A stretch of DNA of 64,000 nucleotides from positions 2,633,801 through 2,697,800 of the forward strand of contig JAQJVL010000030.1 of assembly GCA_035578905.1 (NCBI GenBank), read 5' to 3'. Below the pieces are notes generated by a model, which did no database searches, had not been told where the DNA came from, and saw only the letters and a program-made list of their open reading frames with translations. Position 1 is the stretch's first letter. Each line of letters begins with the position of its first letter. The stretch comes from Stictocephala bisonia (Eukaryota; Arthropoda; Insecta; Hemiptera; Membracidae). Shown here piece by piece: positions 45,131 to 56,790 of this stretch. The position numbers and the translations under genes were made by a program.

Positions 45131-47599
45131 AGATTTGTTGGTTAGGTGCTTGGGTGACTGTTGTGGATCTGGTTAGATGGGTAATTTTGGCCAGGGTGGT
45201 GTAGTTTGGCAGTTTTACATCCCGATTTTGGAAATTACACTGCTGAATGAATCAAGCTCAAAATTCGAAATTAAAATTTAAAAAATCTTCGGTATAGCAG
45301 TGGAACTGCATAATAGTATCAAGTAATTAAATAATCAATCTTATGTTAATCTTAGGCTTAACTCATGCAAACTTTATTAGACTACTTAGTACTTGAATGG
45401 ACCAGGACCATAGAATAGGTCTTCTTTAATACTGTATAGGGATATTTCTTGAAGAAACCCTTTATTTTTCTGCAAAAAACACTCGTGTCCAGTTTACACT
45501 GTCATGGTATCTATCCTGTAGCTTGTTGAATCAGATGATATTTTACACTGCTAGTAGACCTTAAGTAAAATATATACTGACCATTAACTACTGAAGGTTT
45601 GTATATATAAACTTGTGAAGGATAAAACAAATCCGTCCCCAAGGAGAGTGTGAAATAAGTTGAGTGGACATAAGTTACTCTTTATTAGCACGACGTTTGA
45701 TCTGTTGGTCGGGGAAAACCTTGGTTGGCTATCAGGTACTAGAGTGATCTGGAGGAGATGTGCAAGTATTATATTGACGAAGGTACAGGACTGAAGTTTT
45801 AGTGTTCTTGTAAAACAATTCTGGTTTGAGTTCAATATGAATCCAAAATCACAAGTGAAAGAAAACTGAGTAAATTAGGAAAAACTTAAGGAACGATTTT
45901 TTGTGGAAGATGATCGCGGTATTGATGATACTCGCTGAGTACGGGAAGAACCTCGTTGTCTAGTAAACCATTAATCTGACAGAGTTGTTAAAATCATGTC
46001 ATTTTAATATACTTATATAGTCCAATATTGGAAAAGCTCGAGAGGGCTGAAATTTCGTTTATGGGTGTGTGTTATTATTATTAAAATAAAATTTTGTTTA
46101 TTTCATTCATAGTTTTTAATATTATTTAGAGCATAGCCGGTTACTCTAATCATGAAAATAACAATTAAATATCAATTAAAATCAGAAATAACAACAAACC
46201 CACTAATTTGGCTTGTATATATAGCGAATGTTTTTGTTGTTGACTTGAAGAAAATATCATACTATCGAACACGGTGACTTTACTGCGAATTGCAGTTTGC
46301 TTCGCCTTTCATGATGTTTGGTGTGTGTTTGTGTAACCAGAACATCCAGCATAATGAATGTAAAACTTCGAGCTATATAACGAGAAAAACTTCAAGTTAA
46401 ATTTGTTTGATTTTTGAACATCTTCGTCACTAAATATTTCTCTAAGTCACTCTTTAGTACCATTTCAAACTTACTCGCTGTTCAAATAAGAGTATGCTAC
46501 TTTTCAAATCGTTTAATATTCCAGTAATCCATAATATTCTTTCAAAGAGTCCTGCTTGAGCACGATCATTGAGATAAGTCTTAGAGTTCCTTATTTTAGG
46601 AAGAATATACTTTTAGAAGGAGCATAATCTTTGCGGCGCCTAGAATAGTGTCCTTGTTGGCCCTGTGTTTAGATGCATCTGCGCCTTTAATAATTATTCT
46701 GTGACTTAGATTAGCTTGTCGCCAGTAGAAAATGGAGAGACAGGTCAAGATTAGCTTATAAAACTGACAAGTTAGACTATATATTCGCTTTATAAGTTTA
46801 TACCCAATGACATTCTCTAAGGTTTGAAAGAACGTATGGTTAAAATTGACATCCTCCTTGTAACATTGGCTGGGTGCTTCATTCTGGCTATTGGATGGAA
46901 CGTTAGGGTATAGAAATTTCAGGGAGCCAGTTTTAAATATATAGAAAAAGTTCTATACTTTATTGCAGTATAGATAGGTGACAAGTGTTATGTTTATGTT
47001 GGGTGGTTGGAAGAGTCGCTTGTTACTATCCACTATATACCTAACGGATGAATGGATGGCCCACCTTCCCATCCTAAGATTGCATACTACTAGTTTATTG
47101 AGAGATACTTTGAGTGAACAATTCTCTTGATTTTGTCTAGCATCGACAGCGGAAAAAAATTCTCTTTAGAAGTTCGGGATACTTAATTTTTTTGTTGAAC
47201 AATTTAAATGAGAACAGACCGTCTTGTTCTTCTCGCCTCAGTTCCAGGTATGATGAACTTAACGTAGTCTGGACTTCTTTGATAGACGTTTCTATGTAGA
47301 TATACCCAAGGAGTACCTTAACTAGCCGGATAAAAACCTCTGCGGATAAATATTTCTAGTTCGTGTGAACATCGCACAGAACAGGACCTTTAGGGCGGAT
47401 AAGTTAACCAGATGGCTTTAAGTACGAGACATAAATCCTACTTCTCATCCCCGCCAATTGGTTAAGAAATAATTTTGGAATTTCTATTTCGTATACGTTT
47501 AACATTTTTTAATTCGTATTTTGTAAAAAAAAACTAGAAAACAATCTATTAAAAATAAAATGTTGTTTTAATTTGACTTGATAACATAGTGAAAACGTA
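45131..47599. other. Gene-free region
   Basis: AT-rich. No exon, element end or array was recognised. Confidence 0.35.
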
Positions 47600-47814
47600 A
47601 CTATCGTCCTTGTTTATCTAGGCGCGCTAATGAATGCCAGCCTCAACTGTCACGTAATGATGATTGGCAGCAAAGCAAATTCTACAGCTGGCTGAACTGC
47701 GAACTTGACAGTTTGTGCAGCAACAAGGCGTTAATGAATATGGATGGCAGTATAAATACAAACATCAACACAATTTTGGCGCTCAGTCGTCAAGTAAAGT
47801 GTTAACAGTGTAAG
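47600..47814 (+). promoter_or_regulatory. Promoter and 5' UTR of first group 7-like gene
   Basis: TATAAATA at 47751-47758 and an arthropod initiator TCAGT at 47783-47787, about 34 nt apart, predict transcription start near 47785 and a 5' UTR of about 30 nt. Upstream are several homeodomain-like TAATGA motifs (CGCTAATGAATG, CGTAATGATGATTGG, CGTTAATGAATATGG), repeated three times within 120 nt. Confidence 0.7.
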
Positions 47815-48492
47815 ATGACTCGTGGTGATAGCGTGTTTTTATTGTTACTGTCAGCTGTTCTCTTCACGTCTGCCGAAGACAGTGCACCGGTCCTCGTCAA
47901 CGACATTATCGACTCGTTACTGGAAGCCGTAACGACCGGTCTGAAGCAAGCCGGTAAAAATACGATACCAGTGCCTGACCTGGATAAGACATTCAAGATC
48001 GGCTTCCTGGAGGGAGGTCTGATGGCGTCCGGTGGAGTTATGACTGATCTGTCCACGATTAAGAGGGCGGGAGATGTGAACTTGATCCGGAACGAGGATG
48101 GAAAATCGGCTTCTTTCTCTGGAACTTTGCTCTTGGAGACTTTGGAATTAAATTTCGACAAATTCAAAGCCTTCCTGAGCGCGATCAGCGTCAGCGACAA
48201 GCTGTCAGTCGACGTGAAGAAAAATAAAGCTCATATCAAAGTGTCGGTTGTGAGTGGAGATTATTGTGCCGTCACAGTAGACGAGTTGAAGATGGAGCGC
48301 TTCGGCGGGCTGAGTGCTGAATTGAGTAAGATTCGTTGGTTGAAGTTTGGCGTGGACAGCATAGCCACTTGGGTTGTCAGCCTGTTTGGGAAGAAGATGG
48401 AAAGTGTGGTCGAAGACAAGTTAAAGGAAGTCATCGGCGAGCAGTTTAGGGAATATAATTTGTGTGCTTATTTCCTACCTGGGAGTAAGTAG
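47815..48492 (+). CDS. Group 7 allergen-like secreted protein 1
   Basis: Intronless 225-codon gene. Residues 1-20 are a signal peptide (MTRGDSVFLLLLSAVLFTSA), so the product is secreted. The mature chain begins with an amphipathic helix (NDIIDSLLEAVTTGLKQ). A beta-rich middle follows with GGLMASGGVMTDLSTIKRAG, DVNLIRNEDGKSASFSGTLL and a C-terminal helix around VVEDKLKEVIGEQF. The KRAGDVN...EDG block and overall size match mite group 7 allergens (Der p 7 type, about 215 residues), which fold like half of a lipid-binding BPI/TULIP protein. A lipid-carrier role is therefore possible but unproven. Cys151 and Cys217 are the only cysteines in the mature chain. Start context, TATA box and initiator support the ATG. 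Takeout-like proteins are the main alternative but are longer. Confidence 0.85.
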   Translation: MTRGDSVFLLLLSAVLFTSAEDSAPVLVNDIIDSLLEAVTTGLKQAGKNTIPVPDLDKTFKIGFLEGGLMASGGVMTDLSTIKRAGDVNLIRNEDGKSASFSGTLLLETLELNFDKFKAFLSAISVSDKLSVDVKKNKAHIKVSVVSGDYCAVTVDELKMERFGGLSAELSKIRWLKFGVDSIATWVVSLFGKKMESVVEDKLKEVIGEQFREYNLCAYFLPGSK

Positions 48493-49014
48493 TTTTTGTA
48501 TATATGTAACTGTTACTGAAGTCTTCAGTACTGCACCATGTGTCAATACTGAACGAGTCTTGAATGCTTAGTTCTTTAAACATCATAGTCGCAATAGATA
48601 AACTTTATGTTATAAAATTAAAATATGTGTTAAGTAGTAATAAATTTATTTATTTTCATACCTTTATTCATTTATGCTTCTTACGAATCTACCTAACAGA
48701 ATTTAATGAAATAACGTATCTCTGTCATGGCTGCTGTCACATGATAATTACGAGACTATGGAGCTATGTTATTGTTATTATTAATTGTACTTATTGTAAC
48801 TAGATAATAACTTTGATTAAATAAAAAAGTTTCATAAATATTATACAAATGTAAGAAAAATGTATATTGAAAAAAACTACAAATTACCAGGTTAGGATTG
48901 AAAAAAATCCTCTCTTACACCTCAATCTCTAACCTCAATGGCACATGAGTTTAAACAATAGCATTGTTAATATGGGGATTATCATTGGATACGAGTAAAA
49001 ATTTTCTTTTCCAT
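48493..49014. other. 3' flank of first group 7-like gene
   Basis: AATAAA signals at about 48639 and 48818 are candidates for polyadenylation. The rest is AT-rich. Confidence 0.4.
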
Positions 49015-49899
49015 CGATTCGATCCTTAATAAGGATCCTTAATTGTATTGTATAGGATATGGTCCATAGCAACACTTGAAATTCATAGTATCTGCTTATA
49101 GTCCATAGCACTATGGACCTTTAATAATAATAAAGTGTCCACTATAGTTCATTATAATAATCAACACGAACAGTAAAGTTGAAATAGAAGAGCATGTCTC
49201 GGCTCGCTGGCGGTAAATTTGTGTGTCTACTTCAGGGATATCTGGGACTGTCAACTTCTCAGTAGGGATGAGCTAAATAAAATAAGCTTAAGTGCTTAGA
49301 AGCAGCAGCTTATTAAAGTAAGCAGCTCAGCATCTAAGCGGTTGAGTGAGAATACCTGCTTTTCGGCAGCAGTTATCCTTGTCCAACAGTTACAGAAAAC
49401 AGGTTGGTCAACAGCAGTGAACAGTAAGCGCTTTTCTATATTAGTTGCTGTCTGCAGATCTCTTGCACTATTGCGATGTTGCAAATGTGAACTTGGGATG
49501 TGCTAAATAAGCTGAAGCAGCTTAGAAGCAGCTGGTTTATTAAAGTAAGCAGCTCAGCTACTAAACAAACAGTTGAGTGAGAATACGTGCTTTTCGACAG
49601 CAGCTATTCTCGCCCAAGATCTCCAAGAAATGTTATAGCCTTGTATTTGTAGATTTGCTGCAACTGTTTGATATGTTTTTGTAACTAATCTAATTGATCG
49701 TATAGTTTAATCAAAAGCAAGTTTAAAGCTGGCTAAGCAATGTTCAGTTAAAAACAGTATGCAGAAACAACGTGCCAATGTGTGTGCTGTAGTTGAGCTT
49801 AACTACTTTCAGCTAAGCTGCTTCTTTCAAACAACAGTTAGTTTGGCACATCTCTACTTCCCAGCGGTGACTTGGCGGTTTGGGAAACGGCCACCTTAC
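49015..49899 (+). mobile_element. Mite-X copy 3, interrupted by a hAT MITE
   Basis: Left part 49015-49262 has CGATTCGATCC, AACACTTGAAATTCATAG and ACGAACAGTAAAGTTGAA. Right part 49857-49899 has AGCGGTGACTTGGCGGTTTG and GGAAACGGCCACCTTAC. Removing 49263-49856 and one 8-bp duplication restores the order seen in the 32262 copy. The end is TTAC instead of TTAA. Confidence 0.6.
49263..49856. mobile_element. hAT-type MITE with 8-bp TSD
   Basis: 594 bp. Ends are TAGGGATGAGCTAAA and, inverted, TAGAGATGTGCCAAA. It is flanked by CTTCTCAG (49255-49262) and CTTCCCAG (49857-49864), an 8-bp duplication with one change, as made by hAT transposases. The interior contains two diverged direct copies (about 49300-49385 and 49518-49615) of a block with TTATTAAAGTAAGCAGCTCA and GTTGAGTGAGAATACSTGCT. 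No coding sequence. Confidence 0.75.
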
Positions 49900-50104
49900 T
49901 GATAGTCGGTGGGACAGTATTTATGGGCCGTATTGCTTTCTACCATTTTTATGATAAAGTTTAACCCTGAACTTTTAAAGGTTGAAAAGTACAAAGTACC
50001 CTTTGTAAGTAAGTTTTATGTTAAACGTCCGTTTGTTTTTATTAGTTTAAGTTCACTTTTAGATTTAGCATTACTCTCATATCTTTATAACTTCAAATTC
50101 TTAG

Positions 50105-50870
50105 ATATGAAACACCGACACAACTTTATCGGTATTTTAAGGCGAATATGAATGATTGCATGAGTGTGGATGACCTGACCTGTGTAGTCTGGTTACTAAC
50201 TGAGTTCGACTTACGTTGCGTCATTTATTAATAGTTCAATAGCCAGGGAAAGTAGGGGACCTACAGCTTTACCTGGAATCCCAACCACGTAGTATTGGTA
50301 TGATGTTCAACTAATTGACAAGCCTGATACTCAGTTATCTCCCCTATACAACATATGGACACTGACTATCACCAATGAATACACTTCTGTAAGTAGCAAA
50401 AAGCCAATTTTAAAAAGTAATACTACGTTTTTCTAATTTTGCTAACTTGGCGCGGCCGCCGCTAGGTTGAGCTTGTTGCGCGGCAGCCTAGAGAGAGACA
50501 GAGAATGACAGAGAGTGCAGCGTGACTGCCTAGCTAGAGAAATGGGAGATTGGAAAACGCCATGAGAATGAGAGAGAAAGGAAACGGCGGACAAGGGTAT
50601 TGGGTTGGGAGAGGGGTACGTGGCAGAAATTCTCAACAAGCACTGCGTATTGGCATCCGCGCAAGCTCATTTCGTCTGCTACAAGAAGTCTGATTATTTC
50701 CCTATCTCTCTTCGCTTCTTATAGATCAGTCTTTTCATTGCTATCACCCATCACGGACACCCCAGACTTCTCTTATAGTGTCCTCGACGATAACAACCTT
50801 TGAGCGGACGGCATGTCGGTATTAAGAGTACCGAGCATAGAACCTATCGCCTAACATCAATCAAGATTAA
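50105..50870 (-). repeat. Rep-A copy, expanded
   Basis: From GATATGAAACACCGACACAA through TAATAGTTCAATAGCCAGGG, TGGAATCCCAACCACGTAG, AATTGACAAGCCTGATACTC and CGGACGGCATGTCGGTATTA. Between 50395 and 50740 an unrelated GC-richer stretch containing GGCGCGGCCGCCGCTAG interrupts it. The block with TATCACC...ACTTCT occurs on both sides, so this is either a duplicated, partly deleted copy pair or an insertion. Confidence 0.6.
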
Positions 50871-51901
50871 AGGTACCTGGTGTTATTTCACCAAGTTCAT
50901 GATCAAACATGCAAATTAGATTTGTGCCTTAACCACATATCTAGACTTAATAAATCAATTGTGGTTCGAATTCGCAAAACTATGATTAGAAATATACTTT
51001 GGAAATGTAACCTAATTATAAATAGCACAACTCCCACACTAATTTGATGGTGAAGCACAAATTTTCTCTTTGCCTTGTATCTATTGCAAGTAACTCCGGC
51101 TAAGCTGCACTATTTGGTGTAGTTCAAGTGGTTCGGCCGGCATTAGGGACAACTGAATTCCTCTCGTAGCGCTGGCTGTACGTCTGACCGCCAGAGAAGC
51201 AGAACAGAAACAGCCTTAAGAAAGAAATCTATATAATTTAGATTTGGGACACTGGAGACTAGTATGATGGACAAATTTTAGATTAAAACTGCTTACTGTA
51301 GTATTTTTCTTTACGATGTTTTGCAATTCTTATAAGTCCACAGTCAACATTTTTAACGCAAATTGAAAAAAATCAAACGCTGCTAGAATCTCGCCTTGCA
51401 AACGTATCGATGTTCACATAAGTGTTTTTAGTGATGATATAATTTTGTTTTTAGTATAATAAACGAGTAGTTTATCAGGCAGTAAATCTATCTTACATGC
51501 AGAAGGTTAGAGCCCGCCCACTCACTCTACAGACAAGATTTCAAGTGGACCTCATAGTCCTGGTTACTGGTTTCAGTCAACTACAGACCAATTAATATGT
51601 TTTTAGAAACCTTTTTTGAAGTAGTGCGTAAGTTTTCAATCCGTATTGTAATGTTTTATTATTCATTTTAACTCAAACCTGTATACAGAGATGAAACCTT
51701 TTTTACCCGGCTTTCACTACTTCTAGTATTACAGTTTTTTTTTTCTTGTGACTTGAAGCCATGATACATGGAATGGGTGTTAGAAATTCTTCACTTGACT
51801 CGTCTTGAATTTTAAGTGGGTCTATAGAATTTGATTACAGCCATTTAAAATAATGTATTAATACAATTAAATTTAGGCCCCTTTAATATATTCACCTCAA
51901 C
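50871..51901. other. Gene-free region
   Basis: Nothing recognised. Confidence 0.35.
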
Positions 51902-51938
51902 GCTAAAAATGTCATCCAACGTGCATGACATTTTTAGC
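51902..51938. repeat. 14-bp hairpin
   Basis: GCTAAAAATGTCAT at 51902-51915 pairs perfectly with ATGACATTTTTAGC at 51925-51938 across a 9-nt loop. Confidence 0.85.
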
Positions 51939-51980
51939 ACGTTTAGCAACAAAAAACAATTTCGAAAATTTCGAGAAAAG

Positions 51981-52042
<62 letters not shown>

Positions 52043-52054
52043 CGTGCGTGTGTG
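51981..52054. repeat. (GT)n/(GC)n microsatellite
   Basis: About 50 nt of GT repeats change into GCGCGCGCGC and back to GT. Alternating purine-pyrimidine sequence of this kind can adopt Z-DNA. Confidence 0.97.
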
Positions 52055-52057
52055 AAG

Positions 52058-52136
52058 CCGAAAATTTCTAAAAAAGTCGAAAATTTCTAAAAAGGCAAAA
52101 ATTTCGAAAAAGTCAAAAATTTTGAGAAAAGTCATT
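52058..52136. repeat. ~18-bp minisatellite
   Basis: Four imperfect units based on GTCGAAAATTTCTAAAAAG. A related TTTCGAAAATTTCGAG block lies on the other side of the GT run (51960), so the microsatellite grew inside the array. Confidence 0.8.
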
Positions 52137-52512
52137 TTATTTTTAATCATAATTGTAAGTCGAAATATATTCAATGCAAAACCTCCGCCTCAGAGACGTA
52201 CAACTACGAATTATTGATATGTTTACTTATTATTTTAAATATCTTATAATTCGAAACTTGTACTTTCAAATTTAATTACACAAAGTTTTTCTTTCGTAGT
52301 GTATTTTTTAGCAGACATTTTCAGGTTACTGCGCTAAGAGATTGTGTAAGAACTTTCGTCAAATACTGGTTAGAAGTAATAATGGAAATAGTAGCCTACT
52401 TAGGAGACATTCGATTGGTTTACTCTGTTAAGATTTCGTTTCTCCTAGGACTGTTCGTACTGAACAATGTGTACAATACTTGAAGAACTGTAGGCCTGTT
52501 AATCAGGCCCTA
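52137..52512. other. Gene-free region
   Basis: AT-rich, nothing recognised. Confidence 0.4.
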
Positions 52513-52645
52513 CATCCAAGGATGGGAACGATTTATCGTTATATCGTAAATATCGATTAATATGACTCGATATATCAACATCGATATTTTCTTTCGATAG
52601 TATCGGCCATATCGATATATTGGTCCAATATATCACATCACTTAA
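52513..52645. repeat. ATCGAT-rich block, possible hAT relic
   Basis: Begins CAAGGATGGGAACGA, like many hAT ends. It holds clustered ATCGTT, ATCGAT and CGATATAT motifs in both orientations (TATCGATT, CATCGATA, ATATCGATATAT). Subterminal repeats of this kind are transposase-binding sites in hAT elements; the TATCGATA form is also the insect DREF site. Confidence 0.4.
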
Positions 52646-53671
52646 TATTGAGTTTTTCTCTCTCCTAAAAATCATCAAGATTCGAAAAAAACACATTTAA
52701 ATTGCCTGTTATGCTTACAAAACATGTATTGAAATAACAATTCAAATTTATTTAGTATTTTTACGTGACGTTAGCGCACTATAATGTAGTTTATTGTAGA
52801 CCAGGGGGTGGAACGGGTAAATGAAGTTGTGTGTGCGTTGGCAACGCTGACTACACTATTCTTTTATAATTAAAGGTATAATAATTATTCTTATTTATAT
52901 TTTTTTTTTTTTCATTCAACCCCAAAGACCACAGCTTGTCTCGTGTAGATAAATGTACTTATTTAATCTTTTAATTCAGCAGGAAGTCGTTTTAATACCT
53001 TATCATGATTTAAGCACATTTTTCCTTTCTTAATCGAACTCTTCAGTATATTTATATTATTCTTTGAACTTCATTTATGTTATTATTATAGCGAATTTTC
53101 TGAAAAATGTTAATCGCAAGTATTTAAGAAAAATACTTAAATGTAAACATATGTAAGAAAAAAGTTTACATATTTACATATTCTGCTGTTTATATTTTCC
53201 AAAACCATCGTCATTAAAAGGTCTTACATAGGTTTAAAGCGAGAAATCAATCCATTTTAACTACAAACAACTATAATTTAGATTCTTGTAGGAATTAAAT
53301 TTTTTCCGAGGTGTACATTTTTGAAATATGTTGCCAGCTGGTTAAATAATTTAACTTTTAAATGTTAAACTAAATGATTTGTAATAATTTTAAATGTCCA
53401 TACTTTTAACGACAATTACGATCGTTGACTTTCAAATGTATTTTAATTTGTAATTACAAATTCACTATCGTCATCCTTAGATATTTTCGTTTCACTGCCA
53501 TTGGAAAGTAGACGAGGATGATTTTGGACTTATTGTCGTCAATCAAAACAAACAATTAACAATTAGTAATAAATTAATAAAGCCTATTTAACTAATTGCG
53601 TTTTATTTTGCGTTAAGCAGAACCTGTCATATCCCCCCCCCCCCCATAACGTGGCCATTTTAATGGAAACA
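52646..53671. other. Gene-free region
   Basis: AT-rich. A C13 run lies at about 53633. Nothing else recognised. Confidence 0.35.
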
Positions 53672-54060
53672 TCTTAAGGTGGCCGTTTCCTCCATGGGTT
53701 TCTACTTCAATGATTCGGTGCTTATAAATGATCATATCGCTACACTTGAGGTGTCATTGGATAGAGGAAGAGCTGTTTTAGTGGACCTGCTACATAACAT
53801 GCTTTTTTTTGGAAAAATGATGTGATTTTTTAGTAATTAGCCAGTGAAGTAAGCAAAACTTCAAACGTCATTCTTGACTATTTTAAATTAAAAAACTAAA
53901 AAAAAAAAACAACTTATGGTCCAATTGATTGGACATGTATTAAACAGATAGCACTCACTATACCTCATTATACTAATAAATACGAACCGTACAGTTGAAG
54001 TAGAAAAGCATGATTTAGCATCCTAACGGCTGACTCGTGCGAAGCAAGTGGCCATGCTAT
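53672..54060 (+). mobile_element. Mite-X copy 2
   Basis: Starts TTAAGGTGGCCGTTTCC, the expected TTAA plus terminal repeat. It continues with ATGATTCGGTGC, ACACTTGAGGTGTCATTGGA, AGCTGTTTTAGTGGACC and ATACGAACCGTACAGTTGAA. The right end is missing, so the copy is truncated beyond about 54060. Confidence 0.65.
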
Positions 54061-55794
54061 GAACTATTTGCTCTAACTTACTATCCTCGTAACTTATTTG
54101 GACTCCTCTATGTTTAAAGACCACCCTAAAAACATACTGATTACAGAAATGAATCTCTTTATAACCAAACCAAAACCACCTTCCACTGCTTATGGTAATG
54201 TCTTACTTCTCATCCTGCTGGCAAACATTTCTATCACTTATTAACACATATCGCATTCCATTTCATTTTCCAGTGTTTATTCTCAGTTGATTCAGTAAAT
54301 TTAAAATAATTAAACTAGCTGAGTTCTAAAGGGCAATTTCAGAATACATACCTTTACCTTCTTCTTAGTTAATATAAACTCCAACCGTATTTTATACAAT
54401 ATAACTTTTGTAGTTTGTACTGTATTTTTTTGTAAAAAATAAATAGCCTAACATAAAAATTATAACCCACATTAAGCTCAGCTCTTAAAATATGAGCTGA
54501 ATCGTTGTGAGAAATGAATTAAGTCTGATATACGAATCATTTCACATATAATATTGGGCTACACTTTTATGATATATAGAAGAACTGAACGTAATTGCAG
54601 GTGAAAATAAAATGTATCGAGAACTACAAAAATAAAGTAAACTTAAAAATAAATTTAATAATGTCTATGTTGTCTGTCTGTTCCAAAGGTGGTCTGTTCA
54701 TGCAAAGGTGCGTGCCTGTGTTTGGAATAATACCGACACAGTTATTTTTAGGATTTGCCTATTTCCCATGGTTCTTTGATACTCATGAATGGCTATAGGT
54801 CTCAGAAGGTCGAGGAGGTTTGTCGGTAACTATCTCAGATTTTGGGAATGTGAATATTTTCAAATAAAATTAGGGTATTTTAAATTAGTTCAATATTTAT
54901 AGCGCTTTATGATTTACAATTGCTTTGTATTTTTGATTACAGAAAATATATAAGTAATTTTTTTATTCATACTTTAGCGTTTTGTAGATATTTTGTGTTT
55001 AATAATACAATTTATAAAACTGTCTTGTGAGGAACAACAAGTATCTTGTTAGTGCAAGTGTATATACAGTATGTAAGTTTGCAGTTACGTACATAATTTT
55101 TTTTTATGTTTGATATTTAGAAATAGTTTAATATATGTTTTAATGTAATGTATATAGACTACAATCAATATTAATTGAGATATGTTTGTTTTCATATTTG
55201 TTTCAGAAACATGATCATACTTATCCTTATACGGTATATGATACGTGAAGCCGTAACGCCTCCCTTATTTCTTGACCAATTTAAACAGTTCAAGTGTGAA
55301 CAAATTTGTATCTGTTCGTAGTTGTGCTATAAGGTCTAAATTCTTCATTTTTTCGGCTTTTAGAATAACATTGCTAGAGATATAATGAACCGAAAAGTAA
55401 CAGCTACTCAAATGTAAATAATGATTTCAAAAAAGAGTTGACAGCTGTTAGAACGTAAACAATGAGTTTTTAATACTGAGGAAGTTAGATCTTTCATAAT
55501 AAAACCAGTGGAGGATGTAAGCATGGTTTTATTCACATTTTACTGAAGGACTCCGCTCTATTTTATTACTATAATAAAATAAATAAAAATCTAATGCAGT
55601 TATTTTATTACTTCACCTGTAAACAAAAACAAATGAAATGAACCCGCTGAAATAGGCACATATCACACAATATCATTGTGTGTTTATACTAATAAATAGG
55701 TAGTAACGCAAGTAATGTCAGCGAGATACAGTGATAAATTTAATATTGTAAATTTACGTTTAACCGTTAATCTACTATTATTTGTAACCAAAAG
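54061..55794. other. Gene-free region
   Basis: AT-rich, nothing recognised. Confidence 0.35.
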
Positions 55795-55878
55795 TCACAA
55801 GCCGAGGCCAAAGACCGAGGTGTAACGAGCGCAGGGATTAACATGGTCGGCTCGCGAAGTTCGCAGGGGTGTCCCTAG
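55795..55878 (+). mobile_element. Helitron 3' end, family 2, third copy
   Basis: Ends GGCTCGCGAAGTTCGC then AGGGGTGTCCCTAG followed by T. The sequence aligns with the 37320 end, including AAAAGTCA, AACGAGCGCAG and GTCCCTAG. The stem is less perfect. The rest of the element should lie to the left. Confidence 0.5.
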
Positions 55879-56480
55879 TATAAATTAATGTATGATGTTA
55901 AATATGAGTGTCAGCACAATGCTATGAAGTGGCCATCGTTTTGCCCTTTTTCAATCACTACTATAGGATTTTTTTATTATAGACCGCTCACTTTGAGGCG
56001 CTACTATATTCACAAAACAAACGCTAAGAAATATCTAATCACGTATTCGTGTTCAGTGTTTAATCTACTTTATAACAGCACGACAGGTTTTTAGTTTTTA
56101 CGCTGCGTGTTAAATTTTATGTGAGTTACAACTAAAAACAAAACACGGGTTTTCAAGGAACTTTTTGAAACGAGTGACTTTTTGTCATTTAAAAATAAGA
56201 ATTAGAGATTATTTTTTCTTGTTCACCAATTGTAACTAGAGCTATTAGGTGTAGCTTACTGAATTGTCATGGTAAAGGAATAATAAACCGTTGCTACTTT
56301 ATTATTTCCTTTTCGTTGAAATTGTTTTTTTTGCACTGAAAAATTATTTGTAGATCTCGTTCGTTTATATCGAGTCTATTTCTCATTAGCACAATTGAGC
56401 TCTCGTTGTCAGTACTACTAGAACTTTAAAAAATAAATGATTAAAATAGTTTTAAATGTTTTGGTTGTGGCGCGGAATGC
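55879..56480. other. Gene-free region
   Basis: AT-rich, nothing recognised. Confidence 0.4.
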
Positions 56481-56489
56481 ATGTTATTA

Positions 56490-56790
56490 GGCGAGAAACA
56501 ATGACTTTCCGACAACAATAGAGCACTGCTCTGCATTGTCGCTATAATGGCAAATAATTAAATGATTCTGCATCAGAGCTCACAAGTTTAAATTATATGC
56601 ACTATCTACTATATGTATAAACTATGCTGTGTGTGTATATATGACTAAAATTGCATGAAGTTAGTTTGAAGATGCTTGCAGCAAAGGGCATATTATCAGA
56701 CTGACATGCCAAATCACTGGGCCCGGCTCAGCCTTCACCCAACGTTCACGCGCTGTCGCCTGTCGCTAATTAAAACTGCCCACATACAAA
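56490..56790. promoter_or_regulatory. Possible cis-regulatory block
   Basis: Two less AT-rich non-repetitive stretches. The first has ACAATAGAGC and GCATTGTCGC (inverted SOX-like sites) and GGCAAATAATTAAATGATTC (homeodomain-like). The second, at 56690-56790, has GCTAATTAAAACTG. No reading frame of note and no similarity to repeats in the window. Confidence 0.2.

Noticed and set aside
47802..48200. 132-codon open frame antisense to the first group 7-like gene
   Set aside because: It is a shadow of the sense codons; it has no recognisable domain, while the sense frame has signal peptide, family blocks and promoter.
51845..52174. 109-codon frame with a His-Thr repeat
   Set aside because: It is a translation of the GT microsatellite and adjoining minisatellite.
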